DNA of 64,000 nt from Paenibacillus amylolyticus (GTDB lineage Bacteria > Bacillota > Bacilli > Paenibacillales > Paenibacillaceae). Numbering within the stretch: the stretch's first letter is position 1; each line of letters starts with the position of its first letter. The stretch lies in contig NZ_CP121451.1 of assembly GCF_029689945.1 (NCBI RefSeq), positions 2,666,001 through 2,730,000 on the forward strand. The letters are read 5' to 3'. Below, piece after piece: positions 18,978 through 27,952 of the stretch. The translations under genes and the position numbers were made by a program. A model generated the notes under the pieces. The model saw nothing but the letters and a program-made list of their open reading frames with translations. It was not told the DNA's origin and made no database searches.

Positions 18978-18991
18978 AGTAAGCGCTATCT
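18978..18991. promoter_or_regulatory. cre-like site
   Basis: AGTAAGCGCTATCT matches 9 of the 11 fixed positions of the CcpA consensus TGWAANCGNTNWCA; both mismatches are at the ends. It lies upstream of a sugar-acid catabolic pair, where CcpA control would be expected. Confidence 0.35.
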
Positions 18992-19029
18992 TTTCTCAAA
19001 GCTGTGACAACAAAATGAACGCTACGGGA

Positions 19030-19058
19030 TTGACAACGGTTGCATAGAGGATGACAAT
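19030..19058 (+). promoter_or_regulatory. candidate sigma-A promoter of kdgK
   Basis: TTGACA (19030-19035), a 17-base spacer and GACAAT (19053-19058), about 45 bases before the start codon. The -35 is perfect and the -10 has one deviation. Confidence 0.6.
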
Positions 19059-19103
19059 AGTAACAGAAGATGAGGAAATGTATATATAAGGAGGGAAGAA
19101 ATC

Positions 19104-20068
19104 ATGTCAACGATTCCCTATCCAAGCCCGGAAATTATTACGTTTGGAGAGAGTATGGGTTTGCTGACTGCAAAGGATACAAGAGGGCTGGAATATGCAG
19201 CCACACTGGACAAGTCTTTTGGGGGTGCCGAGAGCAATCTGGCCATTGGCGTATCCCGGCTTGGGCATACCAGTGGCTGGTTTGGGCGTTTGGGCAATGA
19301 TCCGATCGGCAATATGATTCTGAAAGCCATTCGGGGTGAAGGCGTAGATGTATCCCGGGTAAGATTGACTGATCACGAGCCTACTGGTTTGATGATTGGT
19401 GAGAACGCTTCCGGGAAAGCCTCGGTGCATTATTATAGGAAGCTATCTGCAGCAAGTGCAATCACACCTGATGATCTGGATCCCGACTATATTGCCGGGG
19501 CAAAGATATTGCATGTTACAGGTATAACCGCAGCGATTAGTCCGTCTGGGCTTGCTACGGTAGAGGCTGCCATACATATCGCGAAGCAGGCAGGGGTGAA
19601 AGTAAGCTTTGATCCAAATCTGCGTCTCAAACTGTGGTCTGCGGATGAAGCCCGTCCAGTGTTACTTCGTTTAGCTGAACTGGCGGACTACTTTTTACCG
19701 GGTCTGGACGAGATGAAACTTCTATATAACGAAGAAGATGATCAAGCCGTACTTGAGCGCTTATCTTCCATGAATGCTGTGTGCATCGTGAAGGGTGGTC
19801 CTGATTTGACCTACGTATTGGCGAATGGTACCTAACGGAAGTTCCGTACTTTAAGGCGGATTATGTTCTGGATACGGTGGGAGCAGGAGATGGTTTCTGT
19901 GCGGGATTTTTATCAGGTTTGTTAAAAGGATACTCCCCGCAGGAAGCAACCCGTCTCGGCAATTTGACCGGTTCCATGGTTATACAGGCTGTTGGCGATT
20001 GGGAGGCGCTCCCGACGTGGGGGCAGGTCGAGGCCAAGCTGAACAACGTTGCCCATGTTGAGCGCTAG
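19104..20068 (+). CDS. kdgK: 2-dehydro-3-deoxygluconate kinase, PfkB family (one frameshift)
   Basis: Ribokinase-family sugar kinase, about 321 residues when repaired. Motifs are the N-terminal substrate region FGGAESNLAIGVSRLGH and the C-terminal anion-hole/catalytic motif DTVGAGDGFCAGF, where the Asp is the base. The KDG substrate is inferred from the next gene, a KDPG aldolase: together they convert KDG to pyruvate and glyceraldehyde-3-phosphate. The frame breaks at 19827-19828, where GG should be GGG (restoring NGYLTEVPYFKADYV). The start at 19104 is preceded by AAGGAGGG. It is divergent from the acyltransferase and probably starts at the promoter at 19030. Confidence 0.87.
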
Positions 20069-20156
20069 TCGCTGCTGAAATCATATATGGCTCATCTTCG
20101 TTCTTAAATGTAAGGCTTGTATACACAACCACCACATTGACAAGGGAGAGAATGAA

Positions 20157-20822
20157 ATGAAGAAGCTTCAGCTGTTGCAAAAGATTACGGACAATGGGGT
20201 TGTGGCGGTTCTGCGTGCAGATTCTGCTGATCAGGTCATTGCCATGGCCGAACAAGCGATTGCGGGTGGCATTAAAGTTATCGAGATTACGATGACCGTA
20301 CCCAGTGCCCTCAAAGCCATTGAAAAATTAAGCCGTGTATACCATTGGAACACACAAGATCCAGAGAAATTCGCGATTATTGGTGCGGGAACGGTGCTAG
20401 AACCGCAAACGGCAAGAGCGGCGATCATGTCGGGTGCCGAGTTCGTAGTCGGACCTTCCCTGAATCCGGATACCGTTCAGATCTGCAACCTGTATCGAAT
20501 TCCGATTCTGCCAGGTGTGATGACGATTGCTGATGTGCAGCGCGCATTGGAACTCGGTGTGGACATTGTGAAATTGTTCCCGGGTAATCTCTATGATCCT
20601 TCGATTATCAAAACGATGAAGGGACCTATGCCGCAGGCGAACTTTATGCCAACTGGCGGGGTATCCTTGTCTAATCTGGGAGATTGGATCAAGGGTGGAG
20701 CAGTGGCTGTAGGTATCGGCTCCGACTTGACAACGGAAGCTGTGAAGACGGGTGACTTGAGTCATGTCCGTCGCAAAGCGGAACAATATATGGATGCTTA
20801 CCGCAAGGCCAAGGCTGAATAA
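20157..20822 (+). CDS. eda: bifunctional KDPG / 4-hydroxy-2-oxoglutarate aldolase
   Basis: Class I aldolase of 221 residues. The Schiff-base Lys is in DIVKLFPGN and the catalytic Glu in VIEITMTVPS. GAGTVLEPQTA, PGVMT and the phosphate-binding FMPTGGVSL complete the active site. It cleaves 2-keto-3-deoxy-6-phosphogluconate to pyruvate and glyceraldehyde-3-phosphate, completing the pathway begun by the adjacent kinase. It follows kdgK by about 90 bases with its own ribosome binding site (GGGAGAGAATGAA). Confidence 0.93.
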   Translation: MKKLQLLQKITDNGVVAVLRADSADQVIAMAEQAIAGGIKVIEITMTVPSALKAIEKLSRVYHWNTQDPEKFAIIGAGTVLEPQTARAAIMSGAEFVVGPSLNPDTVQICNLYRIPILPGVMTIADVQRALELGVDIVKLFPGNLYDPSIIKTMKGPMPQANFMPTGGVSLSNLGDWIKGGAVAVGIGSDLTTEAVKTGDLSHVRRKAEQYMDAYRKAKAE

Positions 20823-20843
20823 TTTTTTTTCAATTCGGAGAAA

Positions 20844-20867
20844 GGGAGCCTGATGAACAAGGCTCCC
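20844..20867 (+). other. hairpin downstream of eda
   Basis: Perfect 7-bp stem GGGAGCC/GGCTCCC with a 10-base loop, followed by a second imperfect stem (ACTTC...GAAGT), but no T run. It may stabilise the eda mRNA 3' end or act as a weak terminator. Confidence 0.35.
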
Positions 20868-20915
20868 ACTTCTGTGAGCCGCGGCACCTGCGGAAGTAAA
20901 GAAAGGTGATTAACA

Positions 20916-21680
20916 ATGAGAAATCGGTATAATACAGGGCGCAAGAAGAGGGGCATCGGGAAATTCCTGCTCGTACTTCTGGCGCTCATTGTCATTGGAT
21001 GTGGATTTATTGCGTGGAAATTATTCACACCATACGGTCCGCAGGAAACAGCTCAAACGGCCATGGAAACAGCCAATCAGGTGACTGTGAGTGAACAGGA
21101 GAACTGGATTGATTTTGTGCCAGACAAACCGACTGGGAAGAGCGTTCTGTTCTACCCCGGCGGACTGGTAAAACCGGAAAGTTATGCACCGCTTGCCCAT
21201 GAGCTGGCTGCTGCCGGTCATCATACCATTATTGCCAAAATGCCAGTCAACCTGGCAGTGCTCAAGCCAAACTTGGCAGATGAGATTCTGGCTGCATATC
21301 CAGACGAGCAATTCGTTATGGGTGGACACTCTCTCGGTGGGTCCATGGCTGCACGTTATGTAGCATCACATCCTGATAAACTTCAGGGCATCTTCTTCCT
21401 GGCATCTTACCCGGATGAAAAAGGAAGTGTAAAGTCGCTTGGAATCCCTGCTTTGTCCATTCTGGGCACTAAAGATGAGGTCGTAAATGCCACGAAGTAT
21501 CAGAATGGGCGCATGTATCTTCCAGAGGATACAGTGTATTACACCATTGAAGGTGGAAACCACGCCCAATTCGGTGATTATGGTCATCAAAAAGGAGATG
21601 GCGAGCCGGAAGTGAGTGGAAAAGAACAGCTGAATCAGACCATCAAGACAGTGCTGGCCTGGTTAAGCACTATAAAGTAA
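20916..21680 (+). CDS. membrane-anchored alpha/beta hydrolase
   Basis: Protein of 254 residues with an N-terminal anchor (FLLVLLALIVIGCGFIAWKLF) after a basic leader, then an alpha/beta-hydrolase domain probably outside the membrane. The nucleophile elbow is GGHSLGGSMA, the likely acid is the Asp in GTKDEVV, and the His is in GGNHAQFGDYG. It resembles the short abhydrolase family with lipase/esterase-like predictions; the substrate cannot be assigned. AAAGGTG lies ahead of the ATG. It has no obvious functional link to kdgK-eda. Confidence 0.8.
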   Translation: MRNRYNTGRKKRGIGKFLLVLLALIVIGCGFIAWKLFTPYGPQETAQTAMETANQVTVSEQENWIDFVPDKPTGKSVLFYPGGLVKPESYAPLAHELAAAGHHTIIAKMPVNLAVLKPNLADEILAAYPDEQFVMGGHSLGGSMAARYVASHPDKLQGIFFLASYPDEKGSVKSLGIPALSILGTKDEVVNATKYQNGRMYLPEDTVYYTIEGGNHAQFGDYGHQKGDGEPEVSGKEQLNQTIKTVLAWLSTIK

Positions 21681-21713
21681 TTCTTGTCAGGCTCATCAGC
21701 GGAGGTGATACGG

Positions 21714-22481
21714 ATGACCATGCTTCAATTGAATGGAGCGCAGATCCTGTGTAAAGGCATTCTGTTTGATAAAGACGGAACACTGCTGGAATTTCTCCAG
21801 CTCTGGGGATCGTGGGCAGAGACGTTGCTCAATCAGTTACAGTCACGTATGAATGAACTTGGAACTTCATTTACGGTTGAACGGGAGCACGTTCTGGGCA
21901 CTGTCCATAATACAGAAGGTCATATTATCGGTTATGATCCGCAAGGCCCACTCGCTATTGCAACGGTGGATGAGTGCACGGGATTGCTTGCCGGGCAGCT
22001 ATATGCAGCAGGAGTGCCATGGAATGAAGCGATCACAACGATACGCCAATTCTCAAGTATAGCCATGCGAGTGGTACGAGAACGCAAATCGGCGGAACCG
22101 ATGCCAGGATTACTGGAATTCTTGCAGAGTTGCAGAGCAGCAGACATACCGATGGCGGTTGTCACTTCAGACAGTACAGCGGCAGCAGAAACACATCTGG
22201 ATTGGATGGGGATCCGTTCCTTTTTCACATCCATTGTGGGCTGTGATCGGGTGATCCAAGGTAAACCGGATGGAGAAGCAGCACGCTTGGCTTGCCGTGA
22301 ATTACATATCGATCCTGCGGAAGCCGTTGTCATTGGAGACAGCAATGGGGACATGCAGATGGGGCGGAACGCAGGAGTGGGCTTTACGCTAGGTTACTGT
22401 CAACAATCTGATCAAGGAACGCACCTAGTTGATGCCCATGCCATTATCCGTCATTATAATGAGATAAGCGTAATTATATAA
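21714..22481 (+). CDS. HAD family hydrolase
   Basis: Haloacid-dehalogenase superfamily phosphatase of about 255 residues. Motif I is FDKDGTL (nucleophile Asp), motif II VVTSD, motif III the Lys of QGKPDGEAA, and motif IV VIGDSNGDM. The helical cap between motifs I and II suggests a small-molecule phosphatase of the phosphoglycolate-phosphatase-like branch; the substrate is unknown. The ATG at 21714 is well spaced from GGAGGTGA, so the ten codons upstream are excluded. The palindromic element at 22504 follows its stop. Confidence 0.82.
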   Translation: MTMLQLNGAQILCKGILFDKDGTLLEFLQLWGSWAETLLNQLQSRMNELGTSFTVEREHVLGTVHNTEGHIIGYDPQGPLAIATVDECTGLLAGQLYAAGVPWNEAITTIRQFSSIAMRVVRERKSAEPMPGLLEFLQSCRAADIPMAVVTSDSTAAAETHLDWMGIRSFFTSIVGCDRVIQGKPDGEAARLACRELHIDPAEAVVIGDSNGDMQMGRNAGVGFTLGYCQQSDQGTHLVDAHAIIRHYNEISVII

Positions 22482-22503
22482 GTCACTCTGGCTTGGTTGA
22501 ACG

Positions 22504-22692
22504 ATATAAATTGAACTCAACATTTATACAAAACGTAGAGGACAGAAATAACCTGAAGAAACGGGGTGTTCGGCTTTATCCTCGGATTTTTCCCTTTAGA
22601 AAGGAATCAAAAAAATCTGTGGATAACAGTGATCGGAAGGTTGTTCTGTCATCGGAGTGGCCAGTATAAATATTCTTTAGTTCAATTTATAT
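22504..22692. repeat. long palindromic intergenic element, copy 1
   Basis: Nested inverted repeats fill the gap between the HAD and sirtuin genes. Outermost is ATATAAATTGAACT (22504-22517) with AGTTCAATTTATAT (22679-22692). Next is ATTTATAC (22522) with GTATAAAT (22664), then GACAGAAATAACCT (22541-22554) with AGGTTGTTCTGTC (22638-22650), and TTATCCTCGGATTTTT with AAAAATCTGTGGATAA further in. A diverged copy is at 61192-61381. The transcript could fold into one long rod. Confidence 0.7.
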
Positions 22693-22715
22693 AGTAAGTA
22701 AAAGGAGGAGAGAGG

Positions 22716-23454
22716 ATGAACGCAACTGAACAACTGGCTGCCTGGATTCAGGAGAGCTCCCGTATCGTTTTTTCGGAGGAGCTGGGACTTCAACGGAAAG
22801 CGGGATTCCCGACTTCCGTTCGGCTGCGGGTCTGTATCAGACGGAGCAGCACTCGCCTTATCCACCGGAAGAGTTGTTAAGCCGACATTTTTTTGATCAA
22901 CATGCCGATATTTTTATGATTTTTATCGAGGTAAAATGCTTCATCCAGATGCGGAACCGAATGGCTGTCATCGACTGTTAGCCCGTCTGGAGCATGAGGG
23001 GAAACTTCAGGCAGTGATTACGCAAAATATCGATGGACTGCACCAGAAGGCAGGCAGCAGCAATGTCATGGAGCTACATGGCTCGATTCATCGTAATGCC
23101 TGCATGGATTGCAAGCAGTTTTATGCGCTGAACGATATTATACAATCCCAAGATACCGTACCTCGCTGTACTGCATGTGGTGGTGTGATCAAGCCGGATG
23201 TGGTGCTGTACGAGGAGGAGCTGGACCAGACAACTTTGTATCGCTCGATCGACGCATTGTCATCGGCAGATCTGTTGCTCGTGGGTGGCACGTCACTGAC
23301 GGTATATCCAGCAGCCCAGTTAATCACGTATTTTCAAGGAAAACATACGGTTCTTCTTAACGCCACACCTACCGCCTATGACCGTAGAGCAGATTTACTG
23401 ATTACACAGCCGATTGGCGAGGTAATGAATCATGTGAACCAGCTTCTTGGTTGA
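22716..23454 (+). CDS. NAD-dependent protein deacylase, sirtuin (two frameshifts)
   Basis: Sir2-family deacetylase of about 246 residues when two missing T are restored, at 22768-22773 and 22911-22915. Conserved parts are the Rossmann motif GAGTSTESGIPDFRS, TQNIDGLH, the catalytic His in ELHGS, the zinc cysteine pairs CMDC and CTAC, and the NAD-binding VGGTSLTVYPA. It removes acyl groups from protein lysines using NAD; in Firmicutes the usual partner target is acetyl-CoA synthetase, which is not in this window. The start at 22716 follows AAAGGAGGAG. The palindromic element lies directly upstream. Confidence 0.88.
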
Positions 23455-23528
23455 ACGTATGGACTGAATAACCGCATTCTCCGGTATGACCGGACGATAG
23501 AGGCGGAACCTGGGGAAAGAAGGGATTC

Positions 23529-24539
23529 ATGATGGTCTACGTAGCTAGCGATACTCGCTATGAAACGATGAAATATAACCGCGTTGGGCGTTCAGGTTTG
23601 AAACTGCCAGCAATTTCACTGGGGTTGTGGCATAATTTTGGCGGTATCAATAACGCTGAGAACGGCCGCAATATGATTACCCGAGCATTCGATCTGGGGA
23701 TTACACATTTTGACCTTGCCAACAATTATGGCCCACCGGCAGGTTCGGCAGAGCAGTTATTTGGACAGGTACTGGCCCATGATCTGAAACCTTATCGGGA
23801 TGAACTGGTGATCTCCACCAAAGCGGGATACTATATGTGGCCCGGGCCGTATGGTGAGTGGGGTTCACGCAAAAATCTGGTATCCAGTCTAAATCAGAGC
23901 TTGAAGCGGATGGGACTGGATTATGTGGATATTTTCTATTCTCATCGATATGATCCTGAGACGCCTCTGGAAGAAACAATGATGGCACTGGATCATATAG
24001 TTCGCTCGGGTAAAGCCCTGTATGTAGGGATCTCCAACTATCCTGCAGAGCAGACGAGACAGGCCGCCGAAATTCTGAAAGGTCTGGGTACGCCCCTGTT
24101 AATCCACCAACCGAAATACTCACTGCTGGATCGCTGGATTGAAGATGATTTGCAAGATGTTCTGGATGAGTATGGAACAGGCAGTATTGCATTCTGTCCA
24201 TTGGCACAAGGTGTCTTGACGAACAAATACTTGAATGGTATTCCGGAAGACTCACGTGCTAAAGGACCATCGGTATTCCTGAATGAGAACAACATCTCTC
24301 CAGAGACGCTCCGCAAAGTACGTGCGCTGAACCAGATTGCAGCAGCTCGCGGTCAGAGCTTGGCCCAATTTGCACTCTCCTGGGTTCTGCGGAATGGCAG
24401 GGTGACTTCTGCGCTGATTGGCGCAAGTCGTGCTTCCCAGATTGAAGAGAATGTGGCTGCGCTCAGCCAACTGGATTTCTCCGCAGAGGAATTGGAACGG
24501 GTGGAATCCATTCTCTCTCCAAAGCCTGATGACAAATAA
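23529..24539 (+). CDS. aldo/keto reductase, YghZ / L-glyceraldehyde 3-phosphate reductase type
   Basis: NADPH-dependent aldo/keto reductase of 336 residues. The catalytic tetrad is recognisable: Asp and Tyr in THFDLANNYGPPAGSAE, Lys in ISTKAGYYMWPGPYG, and His in DIFYSHRYD. The WPGPYGEWGSRK stretch is typical of the YghZ/Gpr subgroup, which reduces L-glyceraldehyde 3-phosphate and methylglyoxal. GASRASQIEENVAAL is the cofactor-binding end. Start may be 23529 or the next codon (23532). A bidirectional terminator separates it from the convergent AraC gene. Confidence 0.85.
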   Translation: MMVYVASDTRYETMKYNRVGRSGLKLPAISLGLWHNFGGINNAENGRNMITRAFDLGITHFDLANNYGPPAGSAEQLFGQVLAHDLKPYRDELVISTKAGYYMWPGPYGEWGSRKNLVSSLNQSLKRMGLDYVDIFYSHRYDPETPLEETMMALDHIVRSGKALYVGISNYPAEQTRQAAEILKGLGTPLLIHQPKYSLLDRWIEDDLQDVLDEYGTGSIAFCPLAQGVLTNKYLNGIPEDSRAKGPSVFLNENNISPETLRKVRALNQIAAARGQSLAQFALSWVLRNGRVTSALIGASRASQIEENVAALSQLDFSAEELERVESILSPKPDDK

Positions 24540-24548
24540 ATAACGTGC

Positions 24549-24590
24549 AAAAGGTGCATCTTAGCCATATTGGCGGAATGCACCTTTTTT
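24549..24590. terminator. bidirectional terminator
   Basis: Arms AAAAGGTGCAT and ATGCACCTTTTTT with an inner GCCA/TGGC stem; T or A runs on each side serve the two convergent genes. Confidence 0.85.
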
Positions 24591-24638
24591 GTAGTATATG
24601 ATTCTTGGTCCGTCTGTTGATCATCTACCGTGATGTTC

Positions 24639-25613
24639 TTACCGTTTGTTTGCTTGAGCATTCTTCTGTAACCCTTGATGTCCCGGGCGGGCAAGTATTT
24701 TCTCTCGATACAGGCTTGGTGCTTCCCCGTGAAATCGTTTGAACTGTTTGGAGAAATACAGCGCGTCTGGCAGTCCGACCGATGCAGATACCTGTTCGAT
24801 AGACAGATCCGGGCGTTCTCTGAGGAGTTGACGCGACTTGTCGATCCGCAGTTTGAGCAGATAAGTAACTGGCGAAAGTCCGGTTTCCTGTTTGAAAATA
24901 CGAGATAGATACGCACGGTTGTAGCCGAGACTTGCAGACATTTGTTCAATGGAGACCGGATAGGCATATTGGGTGGACATATATTGAATCATCTGTTTCA
25001 CGGTCCGTCGGATGGAGGATTCACCTGGTATTAAGGTTTGGCCCTGCGAAAGGTGATTCTGTGCTTCAGCTAGAATCATATATAACGTACCCAGTGATGC
25101 GAAATGGGAGCTTTCTTTACGCTCGGCAAAAGCATTCTGCATTACGGATAACCAATCGGATATTCCGCACGAGGGCCCGGCATGAAAAACGGACTTCTCC
25201 GGGCGAAACCCCGCCTCCTCGACATGCTGTGCAGCCTGGCTGCCTGTAAAGGCAATCCAGCGATATTGCCATGGGTTGCGGGCATGAGACTGGTAGCTTA
25301 CCAGTTGACCGGGATGAATGAGGAAACAATCACCTGCGGATAACTCGTAGGTATGCAGTTCGGTACGGAACGTACCTGCCCCTTTTTCTACATAATGCAA
25401 CAGGTAATAATCAAACAATTTAGGTCCAAGGGCGTGACCTGGTAGGGTCTGGCTTGCGCCGGCAAACAGGACATGCAGTGCCCCTTGTTCATAGTAGACG
25501 GGATTGGAGGCGACCGAATAACTGAGTGCTCCGCTTTTAACGGAAGGTGGTTCCTGTGTTTTTTCTAAACTGGATGTAAGAGAGTCTTCCTTGGCGCTGG
25601 ATTGATCTGCCAT
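24639..25613 (-). CDS. AraC family transcriptional regulator (putative gal operon regulator)
   Basis: Cytosolic regulator of 324 residues. An N-terminal cupin-type sensor (YYLLHYVEKGAGTFRTELHT, then GDCFLIHPGQLVSY) precedes two helix-turn-helix motifs of the AraC type (IEQMSASLGYNRAYLSRIFK and IEQVSASVGLPDALYFSKQF). It is divergent from galK with only 153 bases between, so control of galKET in response to a galactoside is the natural guess. The ligand is not shown by the sequence. Confidence 0.85.
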   Translation of the reverse strand: MADQSSAKEDSLTSSLEKTQEPPSVKSGALSYSVASNPVYYEQGALHVLFAGASQTLPGHALGPKLFDYYLLHYVEKGAGTFRTELHTYELSAGDCFLIHPGQLVSYQSHARNPWQYRWIAFTGSQAAQHVEEAGFRPEKSVFHAGPSCGISDWLSVMQNAFAERKESSHFASLGTLYMILAEAQNHLSQGQTLIPGESSIRRTVKQMIQYMSTQYAYPVSIEQMSASLGYNRAYLSRIFKQETGLSPVTYLLKLRIDKSRQLLRERPDLSIEQVSASVGLPDALYFSKQFKRFHGEAPSLYREKILARPGHQGLQKNAQANKR

Positions 25614-25695
25614 AGTTGATTCCTTCTTTCCGGGATGCTCCGATCATTATACGCCTTAAGGTCACATTTATCCATATGAAACACACATGGTTGCA

Positions 25696-25724
25696 TTACA
25701 ACGGGCATCGCTTTCTTATATAAT
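25696..25724 (+). promoter_or_regulatory. candidate galK promoter
   Basis: TTACAA (25696-25701), a 17-base spacer and a perfect TATAAT (25719-25724), about 40 bases upstream of the galK start. Confidence 0.6.
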
Positions 25725-25766
25725 AACATTAAGAAAACCACATCAACGAGGCGAGGTGCACCAGCA

Positions 25767-26947
25767 GTGAACGTAACTGAATTGAAACAAAAGTTTATCG
25801 ATAAGTACGGAGAAAGTGGAGCGGATATCCGTGTATTTCATGCCCCAGGGCGTGTGAATCTGATCGGTGAGCACATTGACTATAACGGTGGATACGTGCT
25901 TCCCGCAGCACTTGAATTCGGAACAACATTAATTATCCGTGAGCGACAGGACAACACGTTGCACCTGACTTCGACGAACATGTCCTATGAAGGAGTACTG
26001 GATATTCACACCATTGGCATAGAGAAAACCGGAGAATGGACCGACTATCCTGTTGGGGTCATGGTTGAATTGCAAGGCAAAGGCGTGAATGTAACGAAAG
26101 GGTACGACTTCCTGTACCACGGGGAGATTCCGAATGGGGCAGGACTTTCATCGTCTGCATCTCTGGAGGTACTTACCGGTTTCGCGATGCAGTCTCTGGA
26201 GGGCGTGCAGGATATTGATACGGTACAATTGGCGCTTCTGTCCCAGAAAGCGGAAAATGAGTTCGTCCGTGTTAACTGTGGAATCATGGATCAGTTCGCT
26301 GTTGCAAACGGTGCACAGGATCACGCGATCCTGCTGATGTGTGACACCCTGGAGTACGAAAAGGTTCCTTTCCGTACAGGTTCCTACAAATTGGTCATCG
26401 GTAATACGAATAAACGCCGGGGGCTGGTAGATTCGGCATACAATGAACGTCGCTCCCAATGCGAGCAGGCACTTGCCATATTGAAGGAACAGCGCCTGCA
26501 CTGAATTACCTGGCACAGTTGACGCCAGAGCAGTTCGTAACACTACAGGATCAGATCAAGGATGAGAAAGTTAGACAGCGTGCGCAACATGTTGTGGAAG
26601 AGAACGCACGTGTGCTCGCATCGGTTGAAGCCTTGCGGATCAATGATCTGCAAACCTTCGGCAAGCTGATGAACGCTTCTCATGAATCGCTACGTGACTT
26701 GTATGAAGTTAGCTGTGATGAGCTGGATGTTATGGTGGAAGAAGCCCAGCGGATTCCAGGCACGCTTGGTGCCCGAATGACTGGCGCAGGATTTGGCGGT
26801 TGTACCGTATCGCTTGTGCATGAGAATGATGTCGAGCGTTTTGTAAGTGAAGTGGGCGCTGCATATGAAGCGCGAACCACTCTCAAAGGTGATTTTTATG
26901 TGTGCGACGTAGGTGACGGTGTTAAAGAATTGAAGGAGTCGAAGTAA
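25767..26947 (+). CDS. galK: galactokinase (one frameshift)
   Basis: GHMP kinase of about 393 residues after repair, phosphorylating alpha-D-galactose at C1. The galactokinase signature GRVNLIGEHIDYNGG, the ATP-binding GEIPNGAGLSSSASLEV, the catalytic-Asp region GIMDQFAVANG and the C-terminal GARMTGAGFGGCTVSL are present. The frame breaks near 26492, where CAGCGCC should read CAGGCGCC (one G missing), which restores ILKEQAPALNYLAQL. First gene of galK-galE-galT; the start GTG at 25767 follows GAGGCGAGGTG. galE begins one base after its stop. Confidence 0.93.
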
Positions 26948-26948
26948 A

Positions 26949-27938
26949 ATGGCAATTTTGGTGACAGGTGGAGCAGGGTATATTGGGTCTCATACGGTAG
27001 CAGCGTTGTTGGAACGTGGGGAAGAGGTTGTTGTACTGGATAACTTGCAGACAGGGCATCGTGAAGCGTTGCTCGGCGGTAAGTTGTATGAAGGGGATCT
27101 GCGTGACAAAGAAATTCTGGCGAAGCTGTTCGCTGAGAATTCCATCGATGCGGTGATTCACTTTGCAGCAAACTCACTCGTTGGCGAAAGCATGAAAGAC
27201 CCGGTTAAATATTATGACAACAACGTGTTCGGTACACTCTGTCTGCTGGAAGCGATGAACGCAGCGAATGTACGCCGCATCGTCTTCTCTTCTACGGCAG
27301 CTACCTATGGTGAGCCTGAGAAAGTGCCAATCGAAGAGAGCGATCGTACTGAGCCAACCAACGTATACGGTGAAACCAAGCTGATGATGGAGCGCATGAT
27401 GTCATGGTTCGATAAAGTTCAGGATATCAAGTACGTGTCCCTGCGTTACTTCAATGCAGCTGGTGCTCATGCCAGCGGTAAAATTGGCGAAGATCACCAA
27501 CCAGAGAGCCATTTGATTCCACTCGTACTGCAAACAGCATTGAAACAACGTCCGCATATCGCCGTATTTGGTGACGACTATGCAACAGAAGATGGAACAT
27601 GTATCCGTGACTATATCCACGTGAGCGACTTGGCTGACGCACATCTGCGTGCAGTAGATTATCTTCGCAAAGGTGAGAACAGCAACGTGTTTAACCTGGG
27701 TAACGGCACAGGCTTCTCGGTAAAACAAGTCATCGAAACAGCTAAAAAAGTAACTGGCCTCGATATCCCGGTTGTACAGGAGCCACGTCGTGCAGGTGAC
27801 CCGGCTGTTCTGGTAGCTTCATCTGCCAAAGCGAGATCCGTTCTGGGCTGGAATCCGAAATGGACCAATCTGGAAGATGTCATTCAAAGCGCTTGGAGCT
27901 GGCACCAATCACGTCCTGACGGCTACGGAAAAAACTAG
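26949..27938 (+). CDS. galE: UDP-glucose 4-epimerase
   Basis: Short-chain dehydrogenase-fold epimerase of 329 residues that interconverts UDP-galactose and UDP-glucose with bound NAD. The nucleotide-binding motif is VTGGAGYIGSH, the catalytic Ser/Thr region is IVFSSTAATYG, and the YxxxK pair is in VYGETK. RYFNAAGAHASGKIGEDH and GTCIRDYIHVSDLA are GalE hallmarks. It starts immediately after galK and is probably translationally coupled to it. Confidence 0.95.
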   Translation: MAILVTGGAGYIGSHTVAALLERGEEVVVLDNLQTGHREALLGGKLYEGDLRDKEILAKLFAENSIDAVIHFAANSLVGESMKDPVKYYDNNVFGTLCLLEAMNAANVRRIVFSSTAATYGEPEKVPIEESDRTEPTNVYGETKLMMERMMSWFDKVQDIKYVSLRYFNAAGAHASGKIGEDHQPESHLIPLVLQTALKQRPHIAVFGDDYATEDGTCIRDYIHVSDLADAHLRAVDYLRKGENSNVFNLGNGTGFSVKQVIETAKKVTGLDIPVVQEPRRAGDPAVLVASSAKARSVLGWNPKWTNLEDVIQSAWSWHQSRPDGYGKN

Positions 27939-27952
27939 GAGGCGAATACCTT

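Noticed and set aside
19827..19835. True C-terminal end of the KDG kinase at the early stop
   Set aside because: The catalytic GAGD motif lies downstream in another frame and continues in register after restoring one G, so the early stop is an artefact.
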